A stretch of DNA of 64,000 bases from Paragyromitra xinjiangensis (taxonomy: Eukaryota; Ascomycota; Pezizomycetes; Pezizales; Discinaceae): NCBI GenBank assembly GCA_038503065.1, contig JBCAMK010000019.1, positions 1,536,558 to 1,600,557 of the forward strand, given 5' to 3'. Made by a program: the position numbers and the translations under genes. Below the pieces are notes generated by a model, which saw only the letters and a list, made by a program, of their open reading frames with translations, was not told the DNA's origin and ran no database searches. Below are positions 10,046-22,558 of this stretch, in pieces; within the stretch, counting starts at the first letter, position 1, and each line of letters starts with the position of its first letter.

Positions 10046-11973
10046 CTAGAAATCATGCTTTTTCGTAAACCTCATCGGTGTCCCCTCACCCGGTACTGTA
10101 ACCGTCCCAATCTTCAACCTCAGCTTCTCTGCAAACCCCCTAACTGCCCCCGCATCACCAGTATATGCGACCCCCCTCGTGTCCACATCCCTCCGCACAT
10201 GTTCATCCAACCCCAAGAACAATCCCGCAACCTGTGAATTCCCAAGCCACCCAACGGGACCGCGTCGGTTCTTTCGGGTCTTGACCATGACCGCAATGAA
10301 AATGAATAACGCAAACACCCACAACGTAGCCGGGAACGCGATCCAACGCCAGTGAACACGAACAAACAATTGCTGAACATACACTTCCCCCTTAACCTTT
10401 TCTGCGGTAGTTCCATCGTTCCTGATCGCGGCGCTCATCGATTGTGTCATGGATCCCATGATGGTGCTGAAGTCGTTATCGAGAAGATCTTCGTATATGC
10501 CGCGATGAAACTCCGAGACCTGTCCAGGTTCTGGAACACCCTCGATAACGTCTGCCTGTCCTGTGAGTGAGAGTGAGAATCCGTTGCTGAGGGCGTAGAG
10601 CGCAGCAGTGCTGACATTGGTGGCGCCGGTGTTGGAGACTGGGAGTGGAGAGTTGAGAAGCGCGTCGGTGATTTCTGAGAGCTGTGGGATCTTGAGGACG
10701 TATGCACTGACGGAGGTCGAAGAGAGATGGGTTTCTTGGTATTTTCCTTCTGTGACCTGGGCTTGGAATCTTTGTTCGCAGTAGGAGAGACCGCATGTGA
10801 AGGCGCGTGCGACGTGGCCGGTACCGGGGGCGACGTAGCCTGGTGCTATGGGGAGGCTTTGGGTGCCGTTGAGGTCTGCGTCGGGTTGGATGTAGAGGGC
10901 GGTGAGTGAGATACGTTCCGAGGAGATGGAGACATGATCACCAACTGGTGTGGAGAGGCCAGGATCGGCGACCATGTTCAAGAAGGTACTGCCACCGCCA
11001 ACGGTGGTGCCGTTCTGGGAGTAGGTGCAGAGTTGGCCGGTGGTGAAGCACTGGGTGCCTTGGCAGAAATTGTTGGTTTGGCTCAGGGTGGTGCAATTGC
11101 GGTCGAGCTGAGATGTGATCTCAGTGCATTTTTGGCAGACACCCACGGAAGTCGTGATAGGGAAGGTGCAGTTCCCACTGGGACATGTGAAGTCTGAAGT
11201 AAGTCCTCCACTAAGAACGCTGGAAGTGGCACCCAAGAGGATAGAGCGGGGGGTGGCGAGAATCAACCCTTTGTTGAAGCCGCGTATGGGGGTGTAATCT
11301 GTGTTGGCGGACATTAAAGAAGTCTGTGTTGGATCTACGACAGATCGGAGTTCGTAAGAAACAAGTTGCTGAACTGCAGGGTCGAAGCCTAGAGACGCGA
11401 TAACGAATGCTGCTCCCAAGTGAACCAAGAACCTAATAACCGTTAGACAATACTCAGTAAGGAGCCCTAGGAAAAGACATACCCCCCGCGAAAACGGATA
11501 ATCCAACCCAGGGCACCAAGAGCATCCCTCGAAGCCCCATCGATCAAGTCCAAATCCGAGAGCTTCCTCCGTTGTGCTCCAAACAAGACCCACTTCATCT
11601 GGCCTATGCACTCCGCGACCGGGACCATCAAGGTGAGTTTCCCAATCACACCGAGCCATGCCAGTAGCGAATTCAAGGTGATTGCCTCTTTCCACGACGG
11701 GGCTTCCTTGCCGTCATATGCGATCAACAGCAAGACGATGGTAGCCAGCATGAGGCCACTGACCATCAGCGCCAGGATGTTGTATACCAAGTCCCGCCAT
11801 GGGAAGCGACGTGGTCGGCTTGGGTGGGGTGGTGGGGGTGGAAGCGGTGATGATGGTAGACTTGGGGTCTGGCTCATCTGGTATGACGGTGGGTTTTCTG
11901 GGTCGTCATGGCTCTTGGATTGTTGAGGACTTGGGAAGAATTGGAAAGTAATATATCTGATGACACCGAACAT
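10046..11973 (-). CDS. DUF3176-family fungal membrane protein
   Basis: There are two exons, 11484-11973 plus one base at 11483, and 10046-11432, around a 50-bp intron (11433-11482). The product is 625 residues. The N-terminus is Pro/Ser-rich. Two or three transmembrane segments lie at about residues 65-165 (for example LALMVSGLMLATIVLLLIAY and the segment spanning the splice, FLVHLGAAFVIASLGFDP). A long extracellular part with paired cysteines and several N-glycosylation motifs follows. A last transmembrane helix (WIAFPATLWVFALFIFIAVM) lies near residue 535, then a basic cytoplasmic tail. FDPAVQQLVSY just after the second or third helix is characteristic of DUF3176 proteins. Function is unknown for the family; the plasma membrane is likely. 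The splice restores the helix and keeps one open frame. Confidence 0.75.
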
Positions 11974-13092
11974 GTTGAAGGTGGTGTACGAAAGGGATGA
12001 TACAGAAGAAAAGATTTAAACAAAAAGGGACTCTCGCCGGGAGGAAAACAAGGAGGTTAGATATGTGTTCATGCAACGAAGCGTATAACACAAGTAATAA
12101 GGAAATGCAAGGTCCGACTGGCGGAGTAAGACGAAACGGGAAGGGGAAGGGAAGTGTGGGAGGGGGAAGGAAACGAAAACGAAAAAGGAAAACTAGCTAG
12201 GGGGGAGAATGAAAAGAAGAGAGAAACAGGAACAGGAAGAGGAAGAGGAAGAAGGAAGGGGAGAAGAGAAGTAAGTAGGAGAGGGAAGAAAAGCCACGAG
12301 AGGCGGAAGATGACTGTGAGACCCAGTTCTCCCAATAGACGATTGATCCGTGGGGATGTATTGTTGATGAAATGTGATATCGGTAACATCTGCGATTGAA
12401 TTGGTTACAGGGGGATCAACGAGCCCGCCGATCTTGAAACGCTCCGTGGGGAGGAGACGATGTGAGTATGCGGGCGTGGTGTGGACAGTTGGGGGATGAA
12501 TGGCACTCAATCCACAGCTAACTGCTATTGGTACTCTCCTCTACTATAATAATTCTATCGTTAATGCATTGTGACACCAATAATAGGCTCGCCTCGCAGG
12601 AACCCTAAAATAACCGAACGAAACACAATATTCAGGGGTACTTGATCCCTCCCGATTGGCTCGTTAAGCGCCTTCAATATCCCAAACGTTTGTTGGTTTT
12701 CTTATTTTTATTGGCCACCCTGGGCCTGGGCCACTTCGGTAATCCGGGTGCGCTACTCTAAATTCAAATTGCGCCAAACTGAGGTCAGCTCTTTCCGCAT
12801 CGTTCACTCTTGAGAGAGGCTATTGGCCCTCTAGAATCCTAGGCTCCTCTCGTAAGGCTCACGATGAATACATGTGATTGATCCAAACTCTCCTCGTGCT
12901 CGTTTGTAAATGTTTATCAGCGAAATCCAATAGAATGGATGTTGGAATGGGATAACGTTGGGTGATTAGCTTTTCTTTTGTTGGATTCTGCTCGTATCGG
13001 GACAGCCAGGGTCTGCCCTTCTATCCCGCAGTACCAAGAGGCACAAGGATAGTATTACGCGCATCTAAGTGAGACATCGCTTGATCCAAGGT

Positions 13093-13108
13093 AAACCCTA
13101 ACCCTAAC
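13093..13108 (-). repeat. Interstitial telomere-like motif
   Basis: AAACCCTAACCCTAAC: two and a half units of the telomere repeat, C-rich strand on top. Confidence 0.6.
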
Positions 13109-15652
13109 ATCTACTAATAGCTCTGGAAATTCTAAGTATAACCCAATCTCGAACTGCACACGGCAATAGGTCCACACCAGATCTTGCTACCAAAAAAATG
13201 GTTAAACCTCCTCAAGAAGAATTAAATGCAAAAAATCAAACAAAATATATGAACAATACGAATAAACAGTAGATAGTCGGTGGTCGAAAACCAACCCCCA
13301 CCATCCGCAGTTATAGGGATTGGGCCTCGAGCTGGGATCTTTAGCAACAGGATTTTTGCTTTTACTTCTTTCTCTTGAGTCTGACCACTAGCATCTAACA
13401 GGGTGTGCTGCAGCTTTGCATTTCCCTTCCTGCAGTCTCAATGCACAACAATTGCCTTGGAACAGGGCAAGACCCAGTCCTGGCATGGCCATATGTCCAC
13501 TTATGGCTTGTTGAAGCGACTGACGTGCTCGAACTCCCCCACTCCAATAGAATAGAGAGCTTTACCACGGCCCTTCAACCACTTAGGGAGAAGCTAAACT
13601 GGTGAATCAAGAAACCGGGGAGCATCTGATCCAGAAGAGGCAGAATAAATGCACCTAGCTGCCGGCTGATCAATACGCCGTACCAGGTATGCAGTGCCTC
13701 ACTCCAACATTGCATAGCACGCGTACGGTACATTTCGTGGCGTATCTCCCCGTTTCATCGTCGAAAATGATATGTGAAATGCATTCCTGTTGTCATTGCA
13801 TTATGCAGCGGAGGATATAGCTTGGGCCTCGGTCCACTCGAGAGTGTAGTAGAAGCTCTCGTTACTCGACGGTGCTGTCGGTATCGTCATAAGACATCAC
13901 TCGTCATGGCCCCCAAGACGCTGTAGCGCTTACGCTGCCATAGTACTCTACAAGGGAATATGAGGGGAGTTATTATCGTGGCAGTGGAATTGGTTCGTAT
14001 TGTCTTGTCCGATAACCGCTGTTCGTATCGATCTGAGCACAATTACTTCTGGAGTTCGTGGGGTTCCGTCCGTACGCGCCGTGGTCTATAGTGCTAGTCA
14101 GAGATGCATGGCTTCTTTGCATCTGTGCGTGTTGGGTCGGCATTGGGTTTGTGGGGGCTGTGGTTTAGTTCGTCGTCATTCTATCTGGACTTATGTTAGT
14201 TCCGATTGAATGGTTGATATATTCGTCAAGTAAATCTATCTATGCTGGTTCTGTGTCGTGGGCAAAGTTTACTAAAAGACTATAGCCTTTCTCTATATTG
14301 TATTAGACAGGTAACAGTATCTAAAAGACTATGGACAAGTAGTCTGGCGCTTTAGAAATACTTTGTTACTCTAGCTAAACACATCCGCATACCACCATGA
14401 AGTTGCTCAGGTGGAATGTCTCCACCATTATCCCCTCACGGCAAGTCACAAGACCCAAAATTCACCTGCAAGAGATCTCTGGCTAATTGGCCGATTCAGT
14501 AAACCTTGGCTATCCAGCCTGAGGGAACTACCTGCATGCAGCCTATGTTTTTGGGTGTTCTGAGCATTTTTACCGCCCGGCTTCTTTGTCCCGGTGTAAA
14601 CTAGTAATGGATTGTGGTCTAGATGTCTTTTTTCTTCTTTTTTCTTCTCTTCTCTTTCTTTTCTTTTGCTCCAGCCGTCTTTCAGAGTCTACCAGGAGAA
14701 AGTGACTGACTGACGAGGGTATGCTGCGGAGTCTCAAGCAAAGTGCAATAACTTCAGGCACTTCGAGCCGTCTTGCGTGCGTGATCCTGGATAAACCTGT
14801 CACCGTGAGAGGAAGCAATGGAGACCTGTATGCTTCACACCCTCTTAAATTTGTCCACACCCTCTTGAAAAGATTTTCTACTGGAGCCACACCATCAAGT
14901 TCCCGTGTTGATGACAGCAATTGGCATGGGTGAAAGCCAGCTGCTTTCGAAATTGATTAGGTAAACGTCATAGTTCAGTGAGGTGTGAGTAGTTTTGCAT
15001 ACAGCTGGAGAGGTCTGGGTTGTGTTGGGTTAAGGTTGTCTTTTCTGAAAGCCGTGCGGGGTGGGTGTTGCTGTAGGGGACGCTCTGTGGAGTGTTGCGA
15101 GGGTGATCACTGTATAAGCATTTATAGAGTGGCCTTGAATAGATTGGCATGACTAAATCTCCGTCGCCTGGGGATATTCGCTCTGAGGATACTAAAATCT
15201 AGTCCTGAGCGTGCTTTTGGTAGGCTTCTTATGCACTTCTTTAAGTATTCAGTTTATGCAGGATAGCGAGTGAGAATGAGTGATTGTGTGTGTACCTAAT
15301 ACTAGGCTCAAGAGTGGATTGAAGATAAACGGATAATATGAGTTAACGAAGAGCCCAGCTTTGTGGCTTCGAGGCACTAGTTATCGATCATGAGCCGCGT
15401 CATGTAATACCTCTGAAAGCTGATGGGGCTAACTTTGGAAGCGGTAGAGTTCCGAGTTATTAACGGCAAGCCAGATCTCCTCGAAGTTACGTAATCATCA
15501 TGAATTATCACTCAGCTGAACCCTGCTGTGTATCGGTTACGTGCAGGATAGTGAGGGGATGCTGTGGTATGTGGGTATGGACGGTCCTCGCTTGGCCTAG
15601 GTCCATGGCATGTCACTCGGCAAAGTATGAGTAAGTTTCCATCGAGAACAAT

Positions 15653-15667
15653 CAACCCTAACCCTGA
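15653..15667 (-). repeat. Interstitial telomere-like motif
   Basis: CAACCCTAACCCTGA: two telomere-like units. Confidence 0.5.
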
Positions 15668-15844
15668 TGCAGTGACAGGGATAACTCATCATGGTGATGG
15701 CATAGGTACTGCTACGAGGTTATGCATAAAGATGTCTTGCATGCAAGGTGGATAACATTCGGAATTGGGCTAGGCGAGGATCATTACGGGTCACTCGGGT
15801 GGGGGATCTGGGTGAAGGGGAAGAGAGAGAGCATCTGGTTGATG

Positions 15845-15866
15845 AGGAGAGGAGAGGAGAGGAGAG
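15845..15866. repeat. GGAGA simple repeat
   Basis: About four units of GGAGA. Confidence 0.7.
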
Positions 15867-16333
15867 ACTGGGTATGAAATAGGTGGGATGTTTACCGAGA
15901 TTGGATTGTTCAGAGCCTTGGTTGGGGAGAGTCTCTGGTAAGGAATACATCATGGGATGATGGATGGATCAGATCAGATCAGTGAGGCTCTTCAGGCTTG
16001 GCGGACCCTGGATGATCATGGATATTGCGTCAGTCTGAGGAGAGAGGATCTTCTCCCTCTTCTCCTCTTCCTCTCTCCATCATCTCCATCATCTCCCCTC
16101 TCCCCTCCCTCTCCATTAGAAGATCCATCTCTGTATCTGGAATCATCACCTCTGCAAGCCGTGTTTCATCTTCATCTGGCCCAGCAGCTCTGCATGATTC
16201 ACCCATCTACCAATCAATCCCATCTGCATGAGGATTGCTCTCCTCGCCATCGTCGATTCTCTCTCCCCCTCGATTCCACCACCATCTTGTTTTCGAATTA
16301 ATCATCTCTCCTCTCCCTACAGCTTCCTCCCAT

Positions 16334-16341
16334 CTATATAA
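16334..16341 (+). promoter_or_regulatory. Possible TATA box of the FluG-like gene
   Basis: CTATATAA lies 35 bp before the first ATG (16369) and 68 bp before the third in-frame ATG (16402), downstream of a CT-rich tract. This spacing slightly favours 16402 as the true start. Confidence 0.35.
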
Positions 16342-16368
16342 CCCCCGCCTCTAGCTACCCCGGGCGAG

Positions 16369-19148
16369 ATGGAGCATTATATGCATCCATCCGTTTACAC
16401 CATGTCTCCCCCACCACCCACCTCCATCTCTGACCTCCGCAAGCTCATCCTCTCTCACCCGGTCATCGATAACCATGCCCACAACCTTCTCCGTAGCTCT
16501 CATTCCGCTGCCTACCCGCTCGAGACCATCACCACCGAGGCCTCAGCTGCTGCTCTCGATGATGTTCCCCACTCTCTCGCTCACCACCGCGCCGTCAGGC
16601 AATTGGCTCGCTGGGTCGGATGCGATCCTGACTGGGACACCATCAAAGCGAAGCGAGCTACCCTCGACGAATTGGACTGGGCGAAGAAGTGTTTTGCTGG
16701 GACCCAGTGCGTGCTGATGGATGACGGGCTGGACGAGGATACCGTCGAGAGCTTGTCTTGGCACGACCGGCTCACCCCCGATCGGACGAGGCGGATAGTC
16801 AGGATCGAAAAGGTAGCCGAGACTTTGCTGAAAAAATACTGCAACGAGCTCTCTGAGGATAGCGACAATGTTTCGGAGAGTGGCCCCGACATCTTCAACA
16901 AGTGGGCGACCGAGTTCTCCTCCGTTATGAGGGCTGCCTTGAAGGATCCGAATGTGGCGGGGTTCAAGTCTGTCGTGTGTTATCGCACCGGTCTTGATAT
17001 TGCTCTTGAAGAACCTCTGGGCGGTCCCTTTATGGAAGCGTTTATTGCTATCCTGCGAAGGATTCGGAAGAACCCCAAGTACAGGATCAAGGAGAAGATA
17101 TTTAATGATTTTCTGGTCCGTGAAATCTCAAGGTTCATCGGAGAGCACCCGGATAAAAAGCCCCTTCAATTTCATACCGGTCTGGGCGACAACGACCTGA
17201 ACCTTCTCAAGGCTAATCCTGCGTTTGTGCCCTCATCCTTTGGCCTTTGCGTGCGCTGACCGTACAGTCATCTACAACCTTTCATCAAGGCCAACCCTGA
17301 AGTACCAATAGTTCTCCTCCACTCTGCATATCCATACACCCGCGAGGCGGGCTACCTCACCACTGTTTACAAGAATGTCTATCTCGATTTCGGCGAAGTC
17401 TTTCCAATGCTTTCGCAGGATGGCCAGAAGAGCGTCATCAAACAGCTTCTGGAATTGACCCCTACGAACAAGTTGCTATGGAGTACCGATGGCCATTGGT
17501 TTCCGGAAACCTATGCGTTGGCAAATGCACAAATGAGAGAGGTTTTGAGTGAGGTGAGTACAAGTTCGTACAACTCGATGCTTTTTCTGACAGATGCAGG
17601 TCCTCGTGAAACGTGTGACGAAAGGCCAGATCACTTTGGATCAAGCTGTCGATCTCACCAAAAAGCTACTTTTCGATAATTCAAATAAACTTTACAAACT
17701 CAACCTTGTGCCGGCCTTCCCCGATGATTTGAATGTCCCGCTATCTGCCGATTCGGTAGCGCATGCTCATCCTGAAGTCTACTTCCTGAACAAATTTCTC
17801 TCGAAAAACCCTCAAGTCAAGTTCTTTCGACTACAATGGCTCGATTACACTTCTACCATGCGTCTCCGCCTTGTGTCGGTCTCCCAGATGAGAAAGATGG
17901 TGGAGAAGAAATCGTATCTCGCCGTGACCGTGGCTGTTTTGTCAATCTTGCAAAACGACTCTCCTACCGATGATTTTACTCATGCTGGTCAATGTCTACT
18001 CATTCCAGATTGGACCAGCTTGCGTTCATGTGAGGGATATTCCCCGGGCTATGCAAGCGTGATGTGTTCTCTTCGTGAGGAAGAGAGCGGAGAGGATTTA
18101 GCGACATGTCCTCGAACCGTCCTCTCCCGAGCCGTAAAGAAGGCGAAGGAGGAGCACGATGTTCAGTTCCTGGTGGGATTTGAGACCGAAGTAGTTTTCT
18201 TTCAGCGCGTGCAAAAGGGAGATAAAGAAGAGTTCAAGCCCATCTCAGAAGTCCATGCTTGGAGTACCTCGCGCGCTTTGCAGAACAAAAGCTTGGATAT
18301 TCTCACGGAGTGTGTTGAAGCTCTCGAAGCCAGCGGTATCGAGGTTCTGCTGTTCCATCCGGAAAGCGCATATGGGCAGTATGAGATCGTCACCGGACCT
18401 TTGCCTCCTATGGAGAGTGTTGATGCCTTGTATCACACAAGAGATACCATCGTAAACATCTGCTTGAAATACGACATCCGAGCTTCATTTCATCCGAAGC
18501 CGTTCGACCACGTCGCGGGGACTGCCGCCCATGCGCATATCTCAATTTCTCCACCCACCCCAGAAAACGACGAAGGTTTCTTTGCAGGAGTGTTGGAGAG
18601 TTTGAGAGCCATTTGTGCTCTAACTCTACCAAATCTCGCTAGCTATGAGAGAGTGAAAGATTCGTGCTGGGCAGGTGGTACATGGGTTGCCTGGGGAGAC
18701 CAGAATAAGGAGGTTCCCCTTAGAAGGTGCTCTAGGAAGGATGCACATTGGGAGGTCAAGTGTGTCGATGGTATATCGAATTTGTACCTGGGTATGGCGG
18801 GTATCATTGCGGGAGGTTGTTTAGGATTGGCAGCGAAAGCAAAACTACCTCCCATCGGGTCTACAAGTATGATTTACCTTTACTTATGGCTTTACTGGTA
18901 AAACTAACATATAGACAGATGATCCATCGAAAATGACGTCGAGGGAGCGAAATGGATTAGGGATTATAAAGCGGTTACCCAAAACCATCGAGGAGGCTCT
19001 CGAGGCGCTGAAAGAGCATAAGAAATTGAGGGAGTGGGTTGGTGAGGATGCGATGAAGAAATACCTCATTGTGAAGAAGGGAGAGAAGGCAATGATGGAT
19101 GCGATACCGGAGGGTGACAGAAAGAATTGGCTGTTTGAACGGTATTAG
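16369..19148 (+). CDS. fluG-like: FluG-type amidohydrolase / glutamine synthetase fusion protein
   Basis: Exons are 16369-17222, 17268-17553, 17600-18866 and 18919-19148 (introns 45, 46 and 52 bp), giving 878 residues. Starting at the in-frame ATG at 16402 (MSPPPPTS) would give 867, closer to Aspergillus FluG. The N-terminal half is an amidohydrolase_2 domain with metal-binding-type motifs in order: IDNHAHNLL (HxH), QFHTGLGDND, VLLHSAYPYTREAGY and LLWSTDGHWFPET. The C-terminal half is glutamine-synthetase-like: GFETEVVFF, ESAYGQYEIVTGP, AGTAAHAHIS, WAGGTWVAWGDQNKEVPLRR and EVKCVDGISNLYLGMAGI. FluG in Aspergillus nidulans is needed for the signal that starts asexual development; other fusions of this type may act on glutamyl compounds. 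Which role applies here cannot be told from sequence. The fusion is intact and the catalytic motifs are present. Confidence 0.85.
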
Positions 19149-19807
19149 ATTATATGCCCTGTTGTATATGTTATAGTTGGGGTTTGGTGGTGTGTTGGTT
19201 ATCTTGGATTAGCGAGCGTTGAATAGAGCCCTGTTGGGTTGTCATTTTTGTGTACAATTTTGTGGCCTGGGCAATAAGATGTGTGTCCTCGGATGGAAGA
19301 TTCTTGCTTTGGCGAGAATAGATGAGTAAAGTAATACTTTTGTTTCAAGCGTGATTGGGTGGCTGTCTACTAGTGAGTTGTGTTTGGGTAAGAGTGTTGA
19401 GGTTGCGAGTTGAGTTGGAGGATATGTTAGTATCGAGTGATGTGGAATGATGGAGGAAGTTTGATTGATCAATTGATTGATTATACACGCATCACGGAGG
19501 AAGCTTGATTAGATGGGTGGATAGACAAATCATACACGTATAGGGAGCTTGATTGATTGATTGATAGTTATAATTTATACACGCATCCAGGACGGAGGGG
19601 AGCGTGTAGGAGGTGTCGTATAGTCGATACATGGATACGATTCAGCTATTGGTTGTTGGATGCAGTTTTGGAGTATAAGAGTTTACGTCGATCACCAAGC
19701 ACATGTAGCTAGTTTATAACGGTCTCAACCTAAAATCACCAGAGCTACTCATGATACTTTAGTTTATGTATTGATCACTCTCCAACAGAACAAAATCGCC
19801 CAACACA
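19149..19807. other. Intergenic between convergent genes, with TGAT repeats
   Basis: Runs of GATT/TGAT lie at about 19464-19485 and 19549-19568, with a loosely repeated block containing ATACACGCATC and GGAGGAAGCTTGATT. No gene is seen. Confidence 0.6.
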
Positions 19808-20592
19808 TTATTTATCATTCCCCCCAAGCCCCTCCGCAGCAGTCTGCGGAAACTTCCTGAAAGCATCCGCTAATTTATCAATCGGCGCGGCCATCAACCC
19901 AACCACGGTCTCAAACGGCGGTTTGTCTGGAGCAGAAGGATGGCTCCTCGTCGGCACAAACATCTTTGTGCGCTCAAACGACCTTGCCAGAGACTCGGAC
20001 ACTTTAGCGTTGTCTGAATTTCTGAGACCCGCCTCTAGTGCCGGCAGATCACTTTCTTCTTCTTCGGCTATGTGTGCTTTGAGGTTCGTCATTAGGTTCT
20101 CGATAGTGGGGCGGAAGTCTGGGTCTGTTGGATTGAGGTTTTGGAACTTTTTTAATTGGATTTTGACCTATGGGTATTAGTGTGGTTTGCAGAAAGGCGG
20201 GGTTAGGTACTTCGTTGTGTTCTGCGCGGTCTTTAGCGGCCATATCTTTACCATTGGGAAGGTATTTCTCGAAAGCTGGGTAAACCACCAATTCCTGACT
20301 GTGTCAGTGTATGTAGTGGGGTGTCTCGGTATGAACCTACCTCGCCGATAGAATGTCTAGTCAGTTCCCAAACAAACTGGTTCTGCCAACGGGTAGTAGT
20401 GTCTTCATCTGTAGCTCTCATAATCTCTTTATAGTAGGCCTCCAACTCACGGTGGTCCTGTTTCACGGCGCTGGAGACGGTAGTCATCCTGATAGATGTT
20501 GTGGATAGAAATGCTCGTTGGAGGATAGTAGGGTTCTGAGATGAGAGTAGAGATTTCCCCGCGAGGAGACGGATGGGTTGTGTTTTGAGCAT
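19808..20592 (-). CDS. Hemerythrin-like (HHE cation-binding) protein, probably mitochondrial
   Basis: Exons are 20341-20592, 20211-20294 and 19808-20167 (introns 46 and 43 bp), giving 231 residues. The metal-ligand pattern of the HHE family is visible: KQDHRELE near residue 43, RHSIGEELVVYPAFE spanning the first splice, DRAEHNEVK at the second, and HIAEEEESDLPALE further on. The first 35 residues are basic and Ser/Leu-rich without acidic residues, as in a mitochondrial presequence. The start at 20592 is supported by a TATA-like sequence 65-74 bp upstream; an in-frame ATG lies further up at 20820. HHE proteins bind a di-iron centre and are linked to oxygen, iron or NO sensing; the substrate here is unknown. 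Confidence 0.8.
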
Positions 20593-21105
20593 GGGTGCGT
20601 TGTTGGTGGTTCTTTTTATGGAGAGTTGGTGGCTGGGGAGTTGCAGGCCGTGATGATATTTATATATTTCTTTGGTCTCGACGCAATGGGGTCTACGGGA
20701 GAAGTGGCCGAGCCATTGAGGAATTGGGGATTTGAAATGGGATTTGCGCCACGGGGGTTTCGTCACTGTGTGACGTTTTGGTGGTGACGTTTTGGCGTTG
20801 GAACCTAACCCTGGGGTCAATGACAGAGGTGTGGATCATAGGGAGGACTCTTAACGCAGAGGACATGTATCCCTTTTGGCGTATGATTATGATCCTTCTA
20901 CCCTGTTATTAGGATTCTGATATTGATGGTAGTTATTACTACTACTACGCCGAATAGGCCTAGGTCGCTGGTCTCGTTTAGGCTTCACGATGACTGGGGT
21001 ACGAGAGCATCTAGTGTAATATTGGACTTTAGTCAATCTAAACCGGAAACGCCATATACAAAATAAAACCATCCCAACCGACTCCTCAATCCCTGAATAA
21101 CAAAT
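20593..21105. other. Intergenic, no supported gene
   Basis: Upstream region of the hemerythrin-like gene and 3' flank of the aminotransferase gene. A short ACT triplet run lies near 20936-20946. Confidence 0.5.
20657..20666 (-). promoter_or_regulatory. Possible TATA box of the hemerythrin-like gene
   Basis: On the minus strand the sequence reads TATATAAATA, 65 bp upstream of the ATG at 20592. Confidence 0.4.
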
Positions 21106-22558
21106 CTAAGCATCGCACATGTTTTGGATTTTCATAGGACCCCCCGGAGACCTGAACTCCTTCATAGCTTTGATCCCCTCGGCTAGTCGTCGCACTCCTT
21201 CGATCAATTGGTCTTCTTCCTCCCAGGCTAGACAGATCCTTATCGCTCTTGATGGGTCTTTGGAACTGCCGGGGTAGTCTCTTAGTTGGTACATATCTCC
21301 GTATGCTATGAGGAGGTTGTAGTCTTTTTCGACCCACTCCGAGAGCGCTTTTGCGTCGCACCAGTCTGGGAGTCTGAGCCAGAAGAACCAGCCGCCGTTG
21401 ATTGCGGGAGAGTTGTCGAGGTGGACTCCGAGCGGGGAGAGGATCGTGTCGAATGAGTGTTTTAGACATTCGAAGCGTCGGGAGTATACCGGGATGAGAA
21501 TGTCAGAGAGGTGGGATTGGAGGGTTCCGGTTGTGAGGAGGTTCCAGATAAACATTGAGACGAGCTGGGAGGGGGCGCCTTCTGCTTGTGTTGATCCTCT
21601 GTGGGATGTTAGTTGGGAGTGGTAAGAGAGAGGGGGGGCTGCTCACGCTTTGGCTAATTCGATCACGAACTTTTCTGTTCCTTCGAGCCATCCTACTCGA
21701 CAGCCGGGCGCTAGTAGTTTACTGAAGCTTCCGTTACTTACTGCGTTGCCGTAATCGTCGGGCATTCCGGCGAAGTCTCGGTCGATATCCGAAATCCGTG
21801 GGATGGGCCGAGTGTTTTCTAGGTCTTTCCCCCATCTCAGGAAATCAAACACGTCGTCAGCGATAACGAGGGCATCGTATTTTCTAGCCAAATCTACTAA
21901 TTGTCTCCGACGACGCAGGGAGATGCTTTTCGAGGTAGGGTTTTTGAACGTAGGCATGCAGTAGATGATATGTTTGTAGATTTTAGGATAATTTGAAACC
22001 GATTTAAAGACCTACTAGCAATTTAGCTATCCCGCCCCATGTTCAAGATCCACGTTAGAAACATACCGGCTTTATATTAGCCGAAGATGTTGCCTTCTCC
22101 TCTTCGATGGCTAAAAGACTAGCCAGAGAATCAATATCCAGACCTTCTTCATCCTCCAGCACCACTCTGAGCTTCCCTTCCAGTCCGTTGTCTTCGAAAA
22201 TCTTGCACGAGATACGCAGAGTCGGAGCTACCAGCCACACAGCTCGGGTATATACAGGATCGGTGAATTTCTGCAAGATGCAAGCTAGGTTCTGTGAAGC
22301 ACCTCCGGTGATGCATAGGCGCTCGGGAGGTATTGGGCCTGCATCTGGGCTGTAGAACTCACTTAGCCACGCTGCGACCTCTTCGCGCAGAGGCGCTGAA
22401 CCTAGGTCTGGGCCGTGGAGTAGAGCGTCAGAGTAGGCAAACGGGTCTGTTAGGATGGCCCTGCTGGCGTACGCGATGGACGCTGCTGGGAGAAGTCGAC
22501 GCGTTGGACAAGCTTTTCGTAGGTCTATTAGCTGTGCTGGACGTTGACGGATTGACAT
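21106..22558 (-). CDS. PLP-dependent aminotransferase, class I/II
   Basis: Exons are 22067-22558, 21647-22011 and 21106-21598 (introns 55 and 48 bp), giving 449 residues. Fold type I features appear in order: ITGGASQNLACILQ (cofactor phosphate region), TFKNPTSK, then VIADDVFDFLRW, where the Asp binds the pyridine nitrogen and Phe replaces the more usual Tyr. The Schiff-base lysine lies in NGSFSKLLAPGCRVGWLEG. The C-terminal small domain ends in IRICLAWEEEDQLIEGVRRL. The start at 22558 (MSIRQRPAQLIDLRKA) gives the normal length; an in-frame ATG at 22717 would add a Ser/Pro-rich extension of 53 residues. Relatives include aminoadipate and aromatic aminotransferases; the substrate cannot be read from sequence. 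Confidence 0.8.

Larger units (their letters stand above)
11974..16368. other. Long intergenic stretch, no supported gene
   Basis: The first 300 bases are the purine-rich upstream region of the DUF3176 gene. A telomere-like motif lies at 13093-13108 and another at 15653-15667. A GGAGA run lies at 15845-15866 and a CT-rich tract at about 16049-16122, just upstream of the FluG-like gene. Open frames here (for example 14570-14920, minus) have no recognisable motif. Confidence 0.5.

Noticed and set aside
12069..12389. Phe/Ser/Leu-rich minus-strand frame
   Set aside because: Low-complexity purine-rich DNA read in antisense; no motif and no start context.
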